The notes beneath the pieces are model-generated. The model had not been told where the DNA came from, did not search any database, and saw only the letters and a list, made by a program, of their open reading frames with translations. A stretch of 64,000 bases of DNA from PHBD01 sp964578535 (GTDB taxonomy: Bacteria; Desulfobacterota; Syntrophia; Syntrophales; PHBD01). The translations under genes and the position numbers were made by a program. This document shows positions 8,118 to 15,876 of the stretch, one piece after another. How positions within the stretch are numbered: the stretch's first letter is position 1; every line of letters starts with the position of its first letter. The stretch lies in the NCBI GenBank assembly GCA_964578535.1, contig CAZODI010000013.1, forward strand, positions 1-64,000. Reading direction: 5' to 3'.

Positions 8118-8888
8118 TCACGCACGCGTCAGGAGCCAGCGCAGAAACGGCTCCCCGGCAAAAAGATAACCAAGAGCCCCAAGGCAGAGGAAAGGGCCGA
8201 ACGGGATGGGAGTCTCCCGGCCCTTCTTTTTCAGCAGGATGTATCCCACCCCGGCCAGCGCACCGGTGAAGGAGCTCGCCAGGATAATAAAGAGCAATGA
8301 TTTCCAGCCGAAAAAAGCGCCCAGCATGGCCAGCAGGTTGACGTCTCCACCGCCCATGCCCTCCCTTCCCGTGATGGCCTCGAAGTAAACGGCCACGAAA
8401 TAGAGGGTGCCTGCGCCGATCATGATCCCCAGAAAGGAATCCACCGCTGGAATCCGCATAATGAAGACGGCCGCCAGAAAACAGAGCGGGATTCCCGGCA
8501 GCGTGATCGCATGGGGAATGATCTGGTGGTCCAGGTCGATGAAGGTAATGACGATGAGGGCAGAGACAAACAGGAAGGCTGCCAGAAAGGGAAGACTCAG
8601 GCCGAACACCTTGAAAAGCAGCCACCCCAGAAGGGCCGTCAACGCCTCCACCAGGGGATACCGGAAGGAGATGGGCTCTCCGCAGTCCCGGCATTTCCCC
8701 CTCAAAATCAACCAGCTGATGATCGGGATGTTGTCGTAGATGCGAATCGGGTGCCCGCACCGGGGGCACCGCGACGCGGGCTTCACGATGGACTGTCCTT
8801 CGACGGGCATCCGGGCGATGCAGACGTTGAGAAAGCTGCCGATGCAGGCCGCCGCGACTGCGATGAAGATGTCCATGAATACGGCCAT
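8118..8888 (-). CDS. pilD: Type IV prepilin peptidase / N-methyltransferase (PilD family)
   Basis: Inner-membrane aspartic protease that cuts and N-methylates type IV prepilins and pseudopilins. The 256-residue protein shows the cytoplasmic tetra-Cys module (CPRCGHPI ... CRDCGEPI) needed for methylation, several membrane helices, and the two catalytic Asp motifs FIDLDHQIIP and GGGDVNLLAM. The start at 8886-8888 has an AGAAAGG site five bases upstream; a second ATG lies at 8876. No pilin gene is nearby, so its substrates are encoded elsewhere. Confidence 0.93.
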   Translation of the reverse strand: MAVFMDIFIAVAAACIGSFLNVCIARMPVEGQSIVKPASRCPRCGHPIRIYDNIPIISWLILRGKCRDCGEPISFRYPLVEALTALLGWLLFKVFGLSLPFLAAFLFVSALIVITFIDLDHQIIPHAITLPGIPLCFLAAVFIMRIPAVDSFLGIMIGAGTLYFVAVYFEAITGREGMGGGDVNLLAMLGAFFGWKSLLFIILASSFTGALAGVGYILLKKKGRETPIPFGPFLCLGALGYLFAGEPFLRWLLTRA

Positions 8889-8900
8889 GGTCGCCTTTCT

Positions 8901-9356
8901 CTATCCGTCCTTCCGGTCCCAGCTGTACGGAATGTCGTTGTCATGGGGATCGGCCCGGTATTCATCCGGATCGTCGTAGCGGTACACCCGGTCGGGCACA
9001 TTCACCACGATCGCTTCCTCCGGGGAGATGCATTTGAAGCCATGATAGACAAAAGGCGGTATGTGAACCAGGATGGGGTTGTGCTCCCCGGCGAAATACT
9101 GGTTCACTTCCCCGCAGGTGGGAGAATCCTTTCGGGAATCGTAGAGAACGATCTTCATCATCCCCCGGACGACGGCCATGTTGTCCGACTGCACCTTGTG
9201 ATAATGCCAGCCTTTGACAACCCCGGGATAGGCGGTGGTCATGTAGACCTGCCCGAAGGTCAGGAACATCTCGTCGTCCGCGCGGAGGATCTCCATGAGC
9301 CGTCCCCGCTCGTCGGGGATTACCTTGAGCTTCTTGATCTTGACGCCGTCGATCAT
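8901..9356 (-). CDS. dTDP-4-dehydrorhamnose 3,5-epimerase-like cupin
   Basis: 151-residue RmlC-like cupin: IKKLKVIPDERGRLMEILRADDE, the metal-free cupin core GWHYHKVQSDNMAVVRG and YHGFKCISPEEAIVVNVPD. RmlC proper is about 180 residues; this shorter form resembles epimerase-like proteins paired with short thymidylyltransferases. It lies 33 bases downstream of the RmlA-like gene and 12 bases before the prepilin peptidase. Role is in nucleotide-sugar conversion for surface polysaccharide, but the exact sugar is unknown because RmlB and RmlD are absent here. Confidence 0.82.
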   Translation of the reverse strand: MIDGVKIKKLKVIPDERGRLMEILRADDEMFLTFGQVYMTTAYPGVVKGWHYHKVQSDNMAVVRGMMKIVLYDSRKDSPTCGEVNQYFAGEHNPILVHIPPFVYHGFKCISPEEAIVVNVPDRVYRYDDPDEYRADPHDNDIPYSWDRKDG

Positions 9357-9389
9357 GAGGCCTCTCCGTTCACGTTCAATCCCACCCCT

Positions 9390-10121
9390 TCACTCAAGGT
9401 GGTTCGCCCCCGTCCTGGCCACCATGTTGGAGGCATAGAGAAGGGATTCGAAGGTACCTGCATCGGACCACCAGCCGTCCAGGATGTTCCACTCCATCTT
9501 TCCTTCCCGGATGTAGAAGTTGTTCACGTCGGTGATCTCCAACTCCCCCCGCTGGGAAGGCTTCAGGGTCTTGATGAAATCGAACACGCGGCGGTCGTAC
9601 ATATAAATACCGATGACGGCATACGAAGAAGCCGGATTCGCTGGTTTCTCTTCCACTCGGACGATGCGATCCCCTTCGAACACAGGAACCCCAAACCGCT
9701 GCGGATCGGAAACTTCCTTGAGAAGGATCCGGGCACCCTCCTTCTGCTCCCGGAAGGCCTGCACGGCCTGGCGGATGTTTTTCTCAATGACGTTGTCGCC
9801 CAGGATCACGATGATGCGGTCGTCATCGGCAAAGTACTCCGCCAGGCTCAAGGCGGCGGCAATGCCCCCTTCCCCTTCCTGGTAGGTATAGTTGATATGC
9901 CTGAGTCCGAAGTCCTTGCCGTTGCCCAGCAGTCTGAGAAAATCGCCTGAATTCCCGCCGCCCGTCACGATCAGGATCTCGTCGATGCCCGCATTGACGA
10001 GGGCTTTGATGGGATAATAAATCATCGGTTCGTTATAGACGGGCAGGAGGTGCTTGTTGGTCACTTTGGTCAGGGGAAACATCCGGGTCCCCAGCCCTCC
10101 CGCCAGGACAATCCCTTTCAT
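9390..10121 (-). CDS. Glucose-1-phosphate thymidylyltransferase-like nucleotidyltransferase
   Basis: 243-residue nucleotidyltransferase that would make dTDP-glucose (or another NDP-sugar) from the sugar 1-phosphate and NTP. N-terminal signature VLAGGLGTRMFPLTKVTNKHLLPVYNEPMIYYP is the RmlA/RfbA motif, followed by ILGDNVIEKNI and EEKPANPASSYAVIGIYMYD. It is shorter than E. coli RmlA (about 290), matching the short class. First gene of the pair with the RmlC-like cupin, diverging from ribD. Confidence 0.88.
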   Translation of the reverse strand: MKGIVLAGGLGTRMFPLTKVTNKHLLPVYNEPMIYYPIKALVNAGIDEILIVTGGGNSGDFLRLLGNGKDFGLRHINYTYQEGEGGIAAALSLAEYFADDDRIIVILGDNVIEKNIRQAVQAFREQKEGARILLKEVSDPQRFGVPVFEGDRIVRVEEKPANPASSYAVIGIYMYDRRVFDFIKTLKPSQRGELEITDVNNFYIREGKMEWNILDGWWSDAGTFESLLYASNMVARTGANHLE

Positions 10122-10266
10122 ACAGAGTCTCCTTTCATTTCACCGGTTCTTTCAATGGCGCGGGATGTATACCATAAATCCCCCGGATGCCCAACAAAAA
10201 GCGTTTTTCCTTCCAGGCCGTGCATGATATAGGTCGGCGACCGCGGCAGCGAAGGAGAAAATCCGG

Positions 10267-11418
10267 ATGAACAGCGACGAACGTTATATGAAGAGGGCTC
10301 TTTCCCTGGCGGGAAGAGGCGAATGCCGGGTCACTCCAAATCCGATGGTGGGTGCTGTCATCGTCCGGGACGGCCGGATTATCGGAGAAGGGTACCACCG
10401 ATGCTGCGGCAGGGAACATGCGGAGATCAATGCTCTCCGAGCGGCCTCGGAGCCTGTCGAGGGGGCGACCGTTTATGTCACGCTGGAACCGTGCAGCCAT
10501 CATGGCCGGACCCCTCCATGCGTCGAGGCCCTGATCAAACACAAACCGGCCCGCGTCGTCATCGGCACACCGGATCCGAATCCCTTGGTTGCGGGTACCG
10601 GAATCGCCGCCCTGGGGCGGGCCGGCATCCGGACGACCGTGGGCGTCCTTGAATCCCGATGCCGGGCACTGAACGAGCGCTTCTTCAAATTTATGGAGAC
10701 GGGGCGCCCCTTCGTCACACTGAAATTCGCCCAGACGCTGGACGGCCGGATCGCCACCCACACCGGGCATTCCCGCTGGATCAGCTCTCCCCCGTCCCTC
10801 GCATTCGCCCATCGCCTGCGCAGTTCCCATGATGCAATTCTCGTCGGAGCCGGAACTGTCCTGGCGGACGATCCGGAGCTGACGGTCCGCCTGGTGCGGG
10901 GACACAACCCTCTCCGGGTCGTTGTCGACGGCTCCCTGCGAATCCCCCTGAAGGCCCGGATTCTTCAGGATCTAAGCACCGCCGGGACCCTCGTCGCCGT
11001 TACCGAACGGGCCTCCCGGCAGAAGATCGAGCAGATCAGACAGAAGGGCGCTGACGTTTTGCAGGTTTCGAAGGATGCGGCGGGCCGTGTCGATCTGTCC
11101 GATCTCTTTATCGCTCTGGGACGCAAGGGAATCACGTCAGTGCTCGTGGAGGGCGGAGCCGGGGTGATCACGTCGGTCCTTCGGGAACGTCTGGCAGACC
11201 GGATTGTCGTCGTCGTCGCTCCGAAGATCGTCGGCAGGGGGATCGAAGCGGTGGGAGACCTGGGCATAAGAAGGATGGAGGATTCCCTCGGGCTTGCCTG
11301 GCGAAGGATCTTCCGGCGGGGGAACGACATGATCTTCGATGGCCGTCTTCGGGACCGTCCGATGCCGCCGGGCAATTCGGACGCTCTCTCCGGCGATTCA
11401 GAAAACTTACACAAATAG
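10267..11418 (+). CDS. ribD: Bifunctional pyrimidine deaminase/reductase RibD
   Basis: Second and third steps of riboflavin synthesis: deamination of the GTP-derived pyrimidine followed by NADPH reduction of the ribosyl chain. 383 residues: N-terminal deaminase with HAEINAL and PCSHHGRTPPC (zinc ligands) at about 50-90, and a C-terminal reductase (VTLKFAQTLDGRIATHTGHSRWISS ... GADVLQVSKD ... VLVEGGAGVITSVL). AAGGAG lies nine bases before the ATG. No other rib gene or FMN riboswitch is visible here. Confidence 0.96.
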   Translation: MNSDERYMKRALSLAGRGECRVTPNPMVGAVIVRDGRIIGEGYHRCCGREHAEINALRAASEPVEGATVYVTLEPCSHHGRTPPCVEALIKHKPARVVIGTPDPNPLVAGTGIAALGRAGIRTTVGVLESRCRALNERFFKFMETGRPFVTLKFAQTLDGRIATHTGHSRWISSPPSLAFAHRLRSSHDAILVGAGTVLADDPELTVRLVRGHNPLRVVVDGSLRIPLKARILQDLSTAGTLVAVTERASRQKIEQIRQKGADVLQVSKDAAGRVDLSDLFIALGRKGITSVLVEGGAGVITSVLRERLADRIVVVVAPKIVGRGIEAVGDLGIRRMEDSLGLAWRRIFRRGNDMIFDGRLRDRPMPPGNSDALSGDSENLHK

Positions 11419-11431
11419 GGACTCCCGGGAC

Positions 11432-11935
11432 ATGCCCTGGTATGCCATCCATACGAAAAGCCGGCACGAAGACAAGGTCCTCCTGGGGCTGACCCAGAAG
11501 GCGATCGACGCCTTTCTGCCGAAAATGGAGGTATGGAGCAAACGCAAAGACCGGCGGAAAAAAATCCATATCCCCATGTTTTCGGGATACCTCTTTGCAG
11601 AAACGGCCGAGATGGACAACCAGACCCGCCTCGACATCCTCAAGACGGTCGGCGTCGTGCGCATCCTCGGCCGGCCGAACGGCCAGGATCCGATTCCCGT
11701 TCCCGACGACAAGATCGACGCCATCCGGCGCCTGGTCGCCTCCCGCGTGGAGATCCAGCAGATTCAGTACCCGAAGGTGGGAGAGCGGGCCTGCATTGTC
11801 GACGGCCCTTTCCGGGGCATCGAGGGTGTCGTCCTGAAGGCTGACTACCAGCAGGAGCTGTTCGTGGTTTCCATCGAGCTCCTTCAGCGTTCCGTGGCAA
11901 TCCGGCTGGAGGGCTTCCAGGTGGCAAGGATCTGA
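11432..11935 (+). CDS. NusG-family transcription antiterminator paralogue (UpxY/RfaH-like)
   Basis: 167-residue protein with an N-terminal NGN domain (MPWYAIHTKSRHEDKVLLGLTQKAIDAFLPKME ... PMFSGYLFAET) and a C-terminal KOW domain (VGERACIVDGPFRGIEGVVLKAD). It is a specialised NusG paralogue: not beside rplK or secE, and with the 'WYAIHTKSRHE' start typical of UpxY, RfaH and LoaP proteins that let RNA polymerase read through long polysaccharide or secondary-metabolite operons. Start ATG at 11432 chosen because homology begins there. Its target operon is not identifiable from this window. Confidence 0.85.
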   Translation: MPWYAIHTKSRHEDKVLLGLTQKAIDAFLPKMEVWSKRKDRRKKIHIPMFSGYLFAETAEMDNQTRLDILKTVGVVRILGRPNGQDPIPVPDDKIDAIRRLVASRVEIQQIQYPKVGERACIVDGPFRGIEGVVLKADYQQELFVVSIELLQRSVAIRLEGFQVARI

Positions 11936-11949
11936 TCCGAAGTTTCGCC

Positions 11950-11977
11950 TTGACTTTCGGGCCGGTTTTTGAATAAA
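11950..11977 (+). promoter_or_regulatory. Candidate sigma-70-type promoter for the 2-oxoacid oxidoreductase operon
   Basis: TTGACT (11950-11955), 16-base spacer, AATAAA (11972-11977). The start point would fall near 11984, giving a leader of about 38 bases that contains CAGGAG before the ferredoxin ATG at 12022. Consensus fit is moderate. Confidence 0.4.
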
Positions 11978-12021
11978 GGCCCTCCTGTTTTCTACCTATT
12001 CTCCCCCCTACAGGAGACGGA

Positions 12022-12237
12022 ATGGCACCGAAGGGAAAGATCGTCATTGACCGGAACCTGTGCAAGGAATGCCACCTCTGCATCCAGGCCTGCAAGCAGG
12101 GAAACATACATCCGGGCAAGGAATTCAACCAGAAAGGGTACCGCCCCGTGGAGGCGGTGGAAGACGGTAAATGCACCGGCTGCGCCCTGTGCGGCGTGAT
12201 CTGTCCGGAGGTGGCCATCGAGGTGTACCGTGAATAA
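12022..12237 (+). CDS. 2-oxoacid:ferredoxin oxidoreductase delta subunit (2x[4Fe-4S] ferredoxin)
   Basis: 71-residue ferredoxin subunit that carries electrons from the thiamine active site to free ferredoxin. Two cluster motifs are seen, CKECHLCIQACKQG and CTGCALCGVICPE. It is the first gene of the delta-alpha-beta-gamma operon and overlaps the alpha-subunit ATG by 8 bases, the arrangement of the VOR/KOR type rather than a fused pyruvate enzyme. Confidence 0.9.
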   Translation: MAPKGKIVIDRNLCKECHLCIQACKQGNIHPGKEFNQKGYRPVEAVEDGKCTGCALCGVICPEVAIEVYRE

Positions 12238-13342
12238 GGTCCTGATGCAGGGAAACTGCGTGATCGGCGAGGCCGCCATCCGTGCGGGCTGCCGCTTCTA
12301 TGCCGGCTATCCCATCACCCCCCAGAACGAGTTGACGGAGTACATGGCGGAGAACCTCCGCAAGGCGGATGGCGGTGTTTTCATCCAGTCGGAGAGCGAG
12401 ATCGCCGCGATCAACATGATCGCCGGAGCCAGCGCCGCCGGAGCCAGGGTGATGACCTCGTCCTCCAGCCCCGGCATATCCCTCAAGCAGGAAGGCATCT
12501 CCTCCATGGCCGCCTGCGAGCTTCCCGGCGTGATCGTCAACATGATGCGCGGCGGCCCCGGCCTGGGAAACATCCGCCCCTCCCAGGGCGACTATTTCCA
12601 GGCCACCCGAGGCGGCGGTCACGGCGACTACCGGACGATCGTCCTGGCCCCCGCCACGGGCCAGGAGTTGGCGGACCTGACCATGGACGCCTTCGATCTG
12701 GCGGACAAGTACCGGACGCCGGTCATGATCCTCGCCGATGGAATGATGGGCCAGATGATGGAGCCGGTGGTGTTCCGGAAACCCAAGCCTCGTCAATACC
12801 CGGATTGCTACGTCCTGAAGGGGGCGGGCGACGGAAAGAGCAAATTCATCCGCGGGCTGATCCTCGATGCCATCGAGATGGAGGAGCACAACTGGAAGCT
12901 GGCCCGGAAGTACAACCTGATCAGCCGGCAGGAGACCCGCTGCGAGATTCACGAGGCGAAGGACGCGGAGATGATGATCGTCGCCTATGGAACCGCCGCC
13001 CGGGTCGCCAAGGGCGCCATCCGCCGCCTCCGCGGCATGGACCTGAAAGTGGGGCTGTTCCGGCCCATCAGCCTGTGGCCTTTTCCCACCCGCGAACTCC
13101 GGGAGCTGTCGGAGCACATCAAGCACTTCATCGTCTTCGAAATGAGCACGGGACAGATGCTGGACGACGTCCGCCTTGCCCTTCAGGGATTCGCCAACAT
13201 CGATTTCTTCGGCCGTCCCGGCGGTGTCGTCCCGACTCCGGCGGAACTGTCCAATGTCGTATCCCGCCGGTATCCGCAGAAGGATGCCTACGTGGATCGC
13301 TTCCTCCGGTTCAAGGTCGTGGAAGGTCCGTTCGGACCATAA
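12230..13342 (+). CDS. 2-oxoacid:ferredoxin oxidoreductase alpha subunit (VorB/KorA-type)
   Basis: 370-residue subunit with the pyrimidine-binding and transketolase-C-like domains of thiamine-dependent 2-oxoacid oxidoreductases: MQGNCVIGEAAIRAGCRFYAGYPITPQNELTEYM, SESEIAAINMIAGASAAGARVMTSSSSPG and GLFRPISLWPFP. The enzyme reversibly converts a 2-oxoacid plus CoA to acyl-CoA, CO2 and reduced ferredoxin. Sequence alone does not distinguish branched-chain, 2-oxoglutarate or aryl substrates. Confidence 0.9.
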   Translation: MNKVLMQGNCVIGEAAIRAGCRFYAGYPITPQNELTEYMAENLRKADGGVFIQSESEIAAINMIAGASAAGARVMTSSSSPGISLKQEGISSMAACELPGVIVNMMRGGPGLGNIRPSQGDYFQATRGGGHGDYRTIVLAPATGQELADLTMDAFDLADKYRTPVMILADGMMGQMMEPVVFRKPKPRQYPDCYVLKGAGDGKSKFIRGLILDAIEMEEHNWKLARKYNLISRQETRCEIHEAKDAEMMIVAYGTAARVAKGAIRRLRGMDLKVGLFRPISLWPFPTRELRELSEHIKHFIVFEMSTGQMLDDVRLALQGFANIDFFGRPGGVVPTPAELSNVVSRRYPQKDAYVDRFLRFKVVEGPFGP

Positions 13343-13375
13343 TCCCGGACCAGCCTGTCAAGGATCCGACAAGTC

Positions 13376-14143
13376 ATGAAAAAGATCTTCGGAAGACCCA
13401 GAAGCCTCAAAGCCGCCCCCTACCATTACTGTCCGGGGTGCGGGCACAGCATCGTCCATCGTCTGGTGGCCGAAGTCATCGACGAAATGGACATGCGCAG
13501 CAGTTCCATCGGCGTTCCCCCGGCGGGATGCGCCGTTCTGGCATACTTCTATTTTGATATCGACATGATCGAGGCTCCCCACGGCCGCGGGCCGGCCCTG
13601 GCCACGGGGGTCAAGCGGGTCCTGCCGAAACACCTTGTCTTTTCGTACCAGGGCGACGGCGACCTCGCGGCCATCGGCACCGCGGAGAGCTTCCATGCCG
13701 CCAACCGGGGAGAAAACATCACCATCATCTTCATCAACAACGCCGTCTACGGGATGACGGGCGGCCAGATGGCCCCCACGACCATTCTCGGGCAGAAGAC
13801 CACGACGTCTCCCCCGGGCCGGACCCCGCTTCTGGACGGATACCCCGTACGGATCAGCGAGATCCTCGCCCAGCTCAGGGGATCGGCCTACATCGAGCGC
13901 TGCGCCGTCAACAGTCCCGCCGCGGTCATGAAGACCAAACGGTCCATCCGGAAGGCCTTCCAGTATCAGATGGACAACCGCGGCTTCAGCATGGTGGAAA
14001 TCCTTTCCCCCTGCCCCACGAACTGGAAGATGAGCGCCGTCGACGCCTGCAAGTGGATCGACGAGGTCATGACGAAGGAATTCCCCCTGGGTGTCCTCAA
14101 AGACATCGGCGCCAAAGAAGCCGGGAAGGAGAAGCAGTCATGA
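13376..14143 (+). CDS. 2-oxoacid:ferredoxin oxidoreductase beta subunit (TPP-binding)
   Basis: 255-residue thiamine-pyrophosphate subunit. YHYCPGCGHSIVHRLVAEVIDEM gives the cluster/TPP entrance; YQGDGDLAAIGTAE and NNAVYGMTGGQMAPTT contain the GDG...N metal-diphosphate motif. Start 33 bases after alpha; the stop overlaps the gamma ATG (ATGA at 14140). Length and motif set match VorA/KorB beta subunits. Confidence 0.92.
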   Translation: MKKIFGRPRSLKAAPYHYCPGCGHSIVHRLVAEVIDEMDMRSSSIGVPPAGCAVLAYFYFDIDMIEAPHGRGPALATGVKRVLPKHLVFSYQGDGDLAAIGTAESFHAANRGENITIIFINNAVYGMTGGQMAPTTILGQKTTTSPPGRTPLLDGYPVRISEILAQLRGSAYIERCAVNSPAAVMKTKRSIRKAFQYQMDNRGFSMVEILSPCPTNWKMSAVDACKWIDEVMTKEFPLGVLKDIGAKEAGKEKQS

Positions 14144-14700
14144 ACGTCAAGACCATCTTCTCGGGTTTCGGTGGCCAGGGTGTGCTCATGATGGGATACA
14201 GCCTCGCCCACGGAGCCATGTCGCAGGGTTTCCATGTGACCTACCTGCCTGCCTACGGGGCCGAGATGCGAGGCGGAACGGCCAACTGCACGATCTCCCT
14301 CGGGGACGAGGAGATCGCCTCCCCCATCGCCTCGGAGCCGGATTACCTGGTCGTCATGAACGCGCCGTCCCTTTACACGTTCCAGAACCGCCTGGCCAAG
14401 GGCGGCATCCTGTTCCTGAACGCCTCCATCATCGAGGCCCGGCCGACCCGCCGGGATATCACCTTCTACGCCGTCCCCTGCGCGGAGATGGCGGAGGAAG
14501 TCGGCAACCCGAGGGCCGCCAACGTCGTCATGATGGGGGCTTTCCTGCAGAAGACAGGGATCATCCGGCCGGAGACATACATGAAGAGCCTGGAGACCAT
14601 CATGGGAAGCAAGAAGAAGACGATGCACGATTCGAACCGTAAAGCCTTTGACGCCGGGTTCCGCTTTCTCGAATCCGTCGACAGGGAGGCCGGCCGATGA
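14140..14700 (+). CDS. 2-oxoacid:ferredoxin oxidoreductase gamma subunit
   Basis: 186-residue gamma domain, recognised by IFSGFGGQGVLMMGYSLAHGAMSQGFHVTYLPAYGAEMRGGTANC. The start at 14140 is set by homology and by the ATGA overlap with the beta subunit; an earlier in-frame start lies inside beta. It binds CoA-facing parts of the complex. The stop overlaps the ACT gene ATG (ATGA, 14697-14700). Confidence 0.92.
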   Translation: MNVKTIFSGFGGQGVLMMGYSLAHGAMSQGFHVTYLPAYGAEMRGGTANCTISLGDEEIASPIASEPDYLVVMNAPSLYTFQNRLAKGGILFLNASIIEARPTRRDITFYAVPCAEMAEEVGNPRAANVVMMGAFLQKTGIIRPETYMKSLETIMGSKKKTMHDSNRKAFDAGFRFLESVDREAGR

Positions 14701-15128
14701 AGATCGTCAACCAGATCTCGGTTCTGCTGGACAACGTTCCGGGAACGCTTCTGAAGCTCTCGAACATCCTGGACAACGAAGGCGTCAGCGCCAAGGCGCT
14801 GCTCACGGCCAGCACGGCCGAAAGCAGCATGGTCCGGCTGGTGGTGAACGAGCCGGAACGGGCCGCCGCCATCCTGACGACATTCGGGTATAACTATGAA
14901 GTAACGGCGGTCCTGGCGGCGGAGGTGCCCGACCACCCGGGAGGAATGAACGCCATCCTCAAGCCCCTGGCCGGCAGCGACGTCAACGTCCATTACCTCT
15001 ATACAACCATCAATCGCATCGGCCGGGAGACCATTGTGATCCTGGGCGTGGACAAGATTGAAGAAGCGGCCCGAATCCTGAAGCAAAACTGGGTGCGCAT
15101 CGTGGGCGAAGAAATTTACTCGTTATAG
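14697..15128 (+). CDS. Tandem ACT-domain protein cotranscribed with the oxidoreductase
   Basis: 143 residues made of two ACT domains: residues 1-68 (VNQISVLLDNVPGTLLKLSNILDNEGVSAKALL) and 69-143 (EVTAVLAAEVPDHPGGMNAILKPLAGSDVNVHYLYT). ACT modules bind amino acids and act as feedback sensors. With no catalytic domain, and translationally coupled to the gamma subunit, it may sense an amino acid or other product related to the oxidoreductase substrate. Similar ACT proteins occur with indolepyruvate or branched-chain oxidoreductases and phenylacetate-CoA ligases. The ligand is unknown. Confidence 0.83.
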   Translation: MKIVNQISVLLDNVPGTLLKLSNILDNEGVSAKALLTASTAESSMVRLVVNEPERAAAILTTFGYNYEVTAVLAAEVPDHPGGMNAILKPLAGSDVNVHYLYTTINRIGRETIVILGVDKIEEAARILKQNWVRIVGEEIYSL

Positions 15129-15172
15129 TCTTCAGGCTGTTAAAAAGAGCGGCCCTGTGCCGCGTCCTGAAA

Positions 15173-15214
15173 TGAGAAAAGGGGGATCGATTCCAATCGG
15201 TCCCCCTTTTCTCA
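15173..15214. terminator. Bidirectional intrinsic terminator
   Basis: A long near-perfect hairpin, TGAGAAAAGGGGGA ... TCCCCCTTTTCTCA, with an inner TCGA/TCGG stretch. It lies between the ACT gene (plus) and engB (minus), which converge, and its A/T flanks give a T-run on either strand. Confidence 0.85.
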
Positions 15215-15255
15215 TCCGAGATGTTCCTGAATCCATCAACTCATTCTGCAGGCAC

Positions 15256-15828
15256 TCAGAGCACCCGCCGGCGGATTTCTCCCCACAGGGCGTTTTTGCC
15301 GGCTCCCGTTCGGGCTGAAACCATCGGGAGAGGATCCGTCCACCCGATCGCCGAACGAATCACTCGCTCCCGTGCCAGTTGCTGCGTCCGCGAAAGGGTG
15401 TCGACTTTCGTGAGGACGACCAGCGTCGGATTCTTCTTGAGAGCGAGCCACTCCAATAGCGCCTGATCGTCGGCGGTGACGTCGCGGCGGATGTCCAGCA
15501 GGAGAATGAGGAGTTTCAAGGGCTCCCTGTCCGTCAGGTACCCCTCGATCAGGGGACCCCAATCCTCCCGAAGGGACCGGGCGACCCTGGCGAAGCCATA
15601 CCCGGGAAGGTCTGCAAACAAAAAATCGTTGTCGACGCGGAAAAACTGGATCGCCCTTGTCTTTCCGGGGGCCTTGCTTGTTCTGGCCAGGCCCCGGCGA
15701 TTCAGAAGAGCGTTGATCAGGGATGATTTCCCGACATTGGAGCGGCCGGCAAAGGCGATCTCGGGGAGCCCCTCCCGGGGGAACTGGGAGGGATCGGCGG
15801 CGGTTCCTGCAAAAACGGCCTGGGTCAT
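15256..15828 (-). CDS. engB: Ribosome biogenesis GTPase EngB/YsxC
   Basis: 190-residue essential GTPase for 50S assembly. G1 GRSNVGKSSLINALL, G2 region TSKAPGKTRAIQFF, G3 DLPGYGFARV, G4 TKVDTL and G5 SARTGAGK are all present. Full family length. It follows the NtrC-type regulator at 48 bases on the same strand. Confidence 0.95.
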   Translation of the reverse strand: MTQAVFAGTAADPSQFPREGLPEIAFAGRSNVGKSSLINALLNRRGLARTSKAPGKTRAIQFFRVDNDFLFADLPGYGFARVARSLREDWGPLIEGYLTDREPLKLLILLLDIRRDVTADDQALLEWLALKKNPTLVVLTKVDTLSRTQQLARERVIRSAIGWTDPLPMVSARTGAGKNALWGEIRRRVL

Positions 15829-15876
15829 TCTGAAGGACTTTCCGGTTTGGATCGGCTGGCTCGTAAGCCGCCAGAC

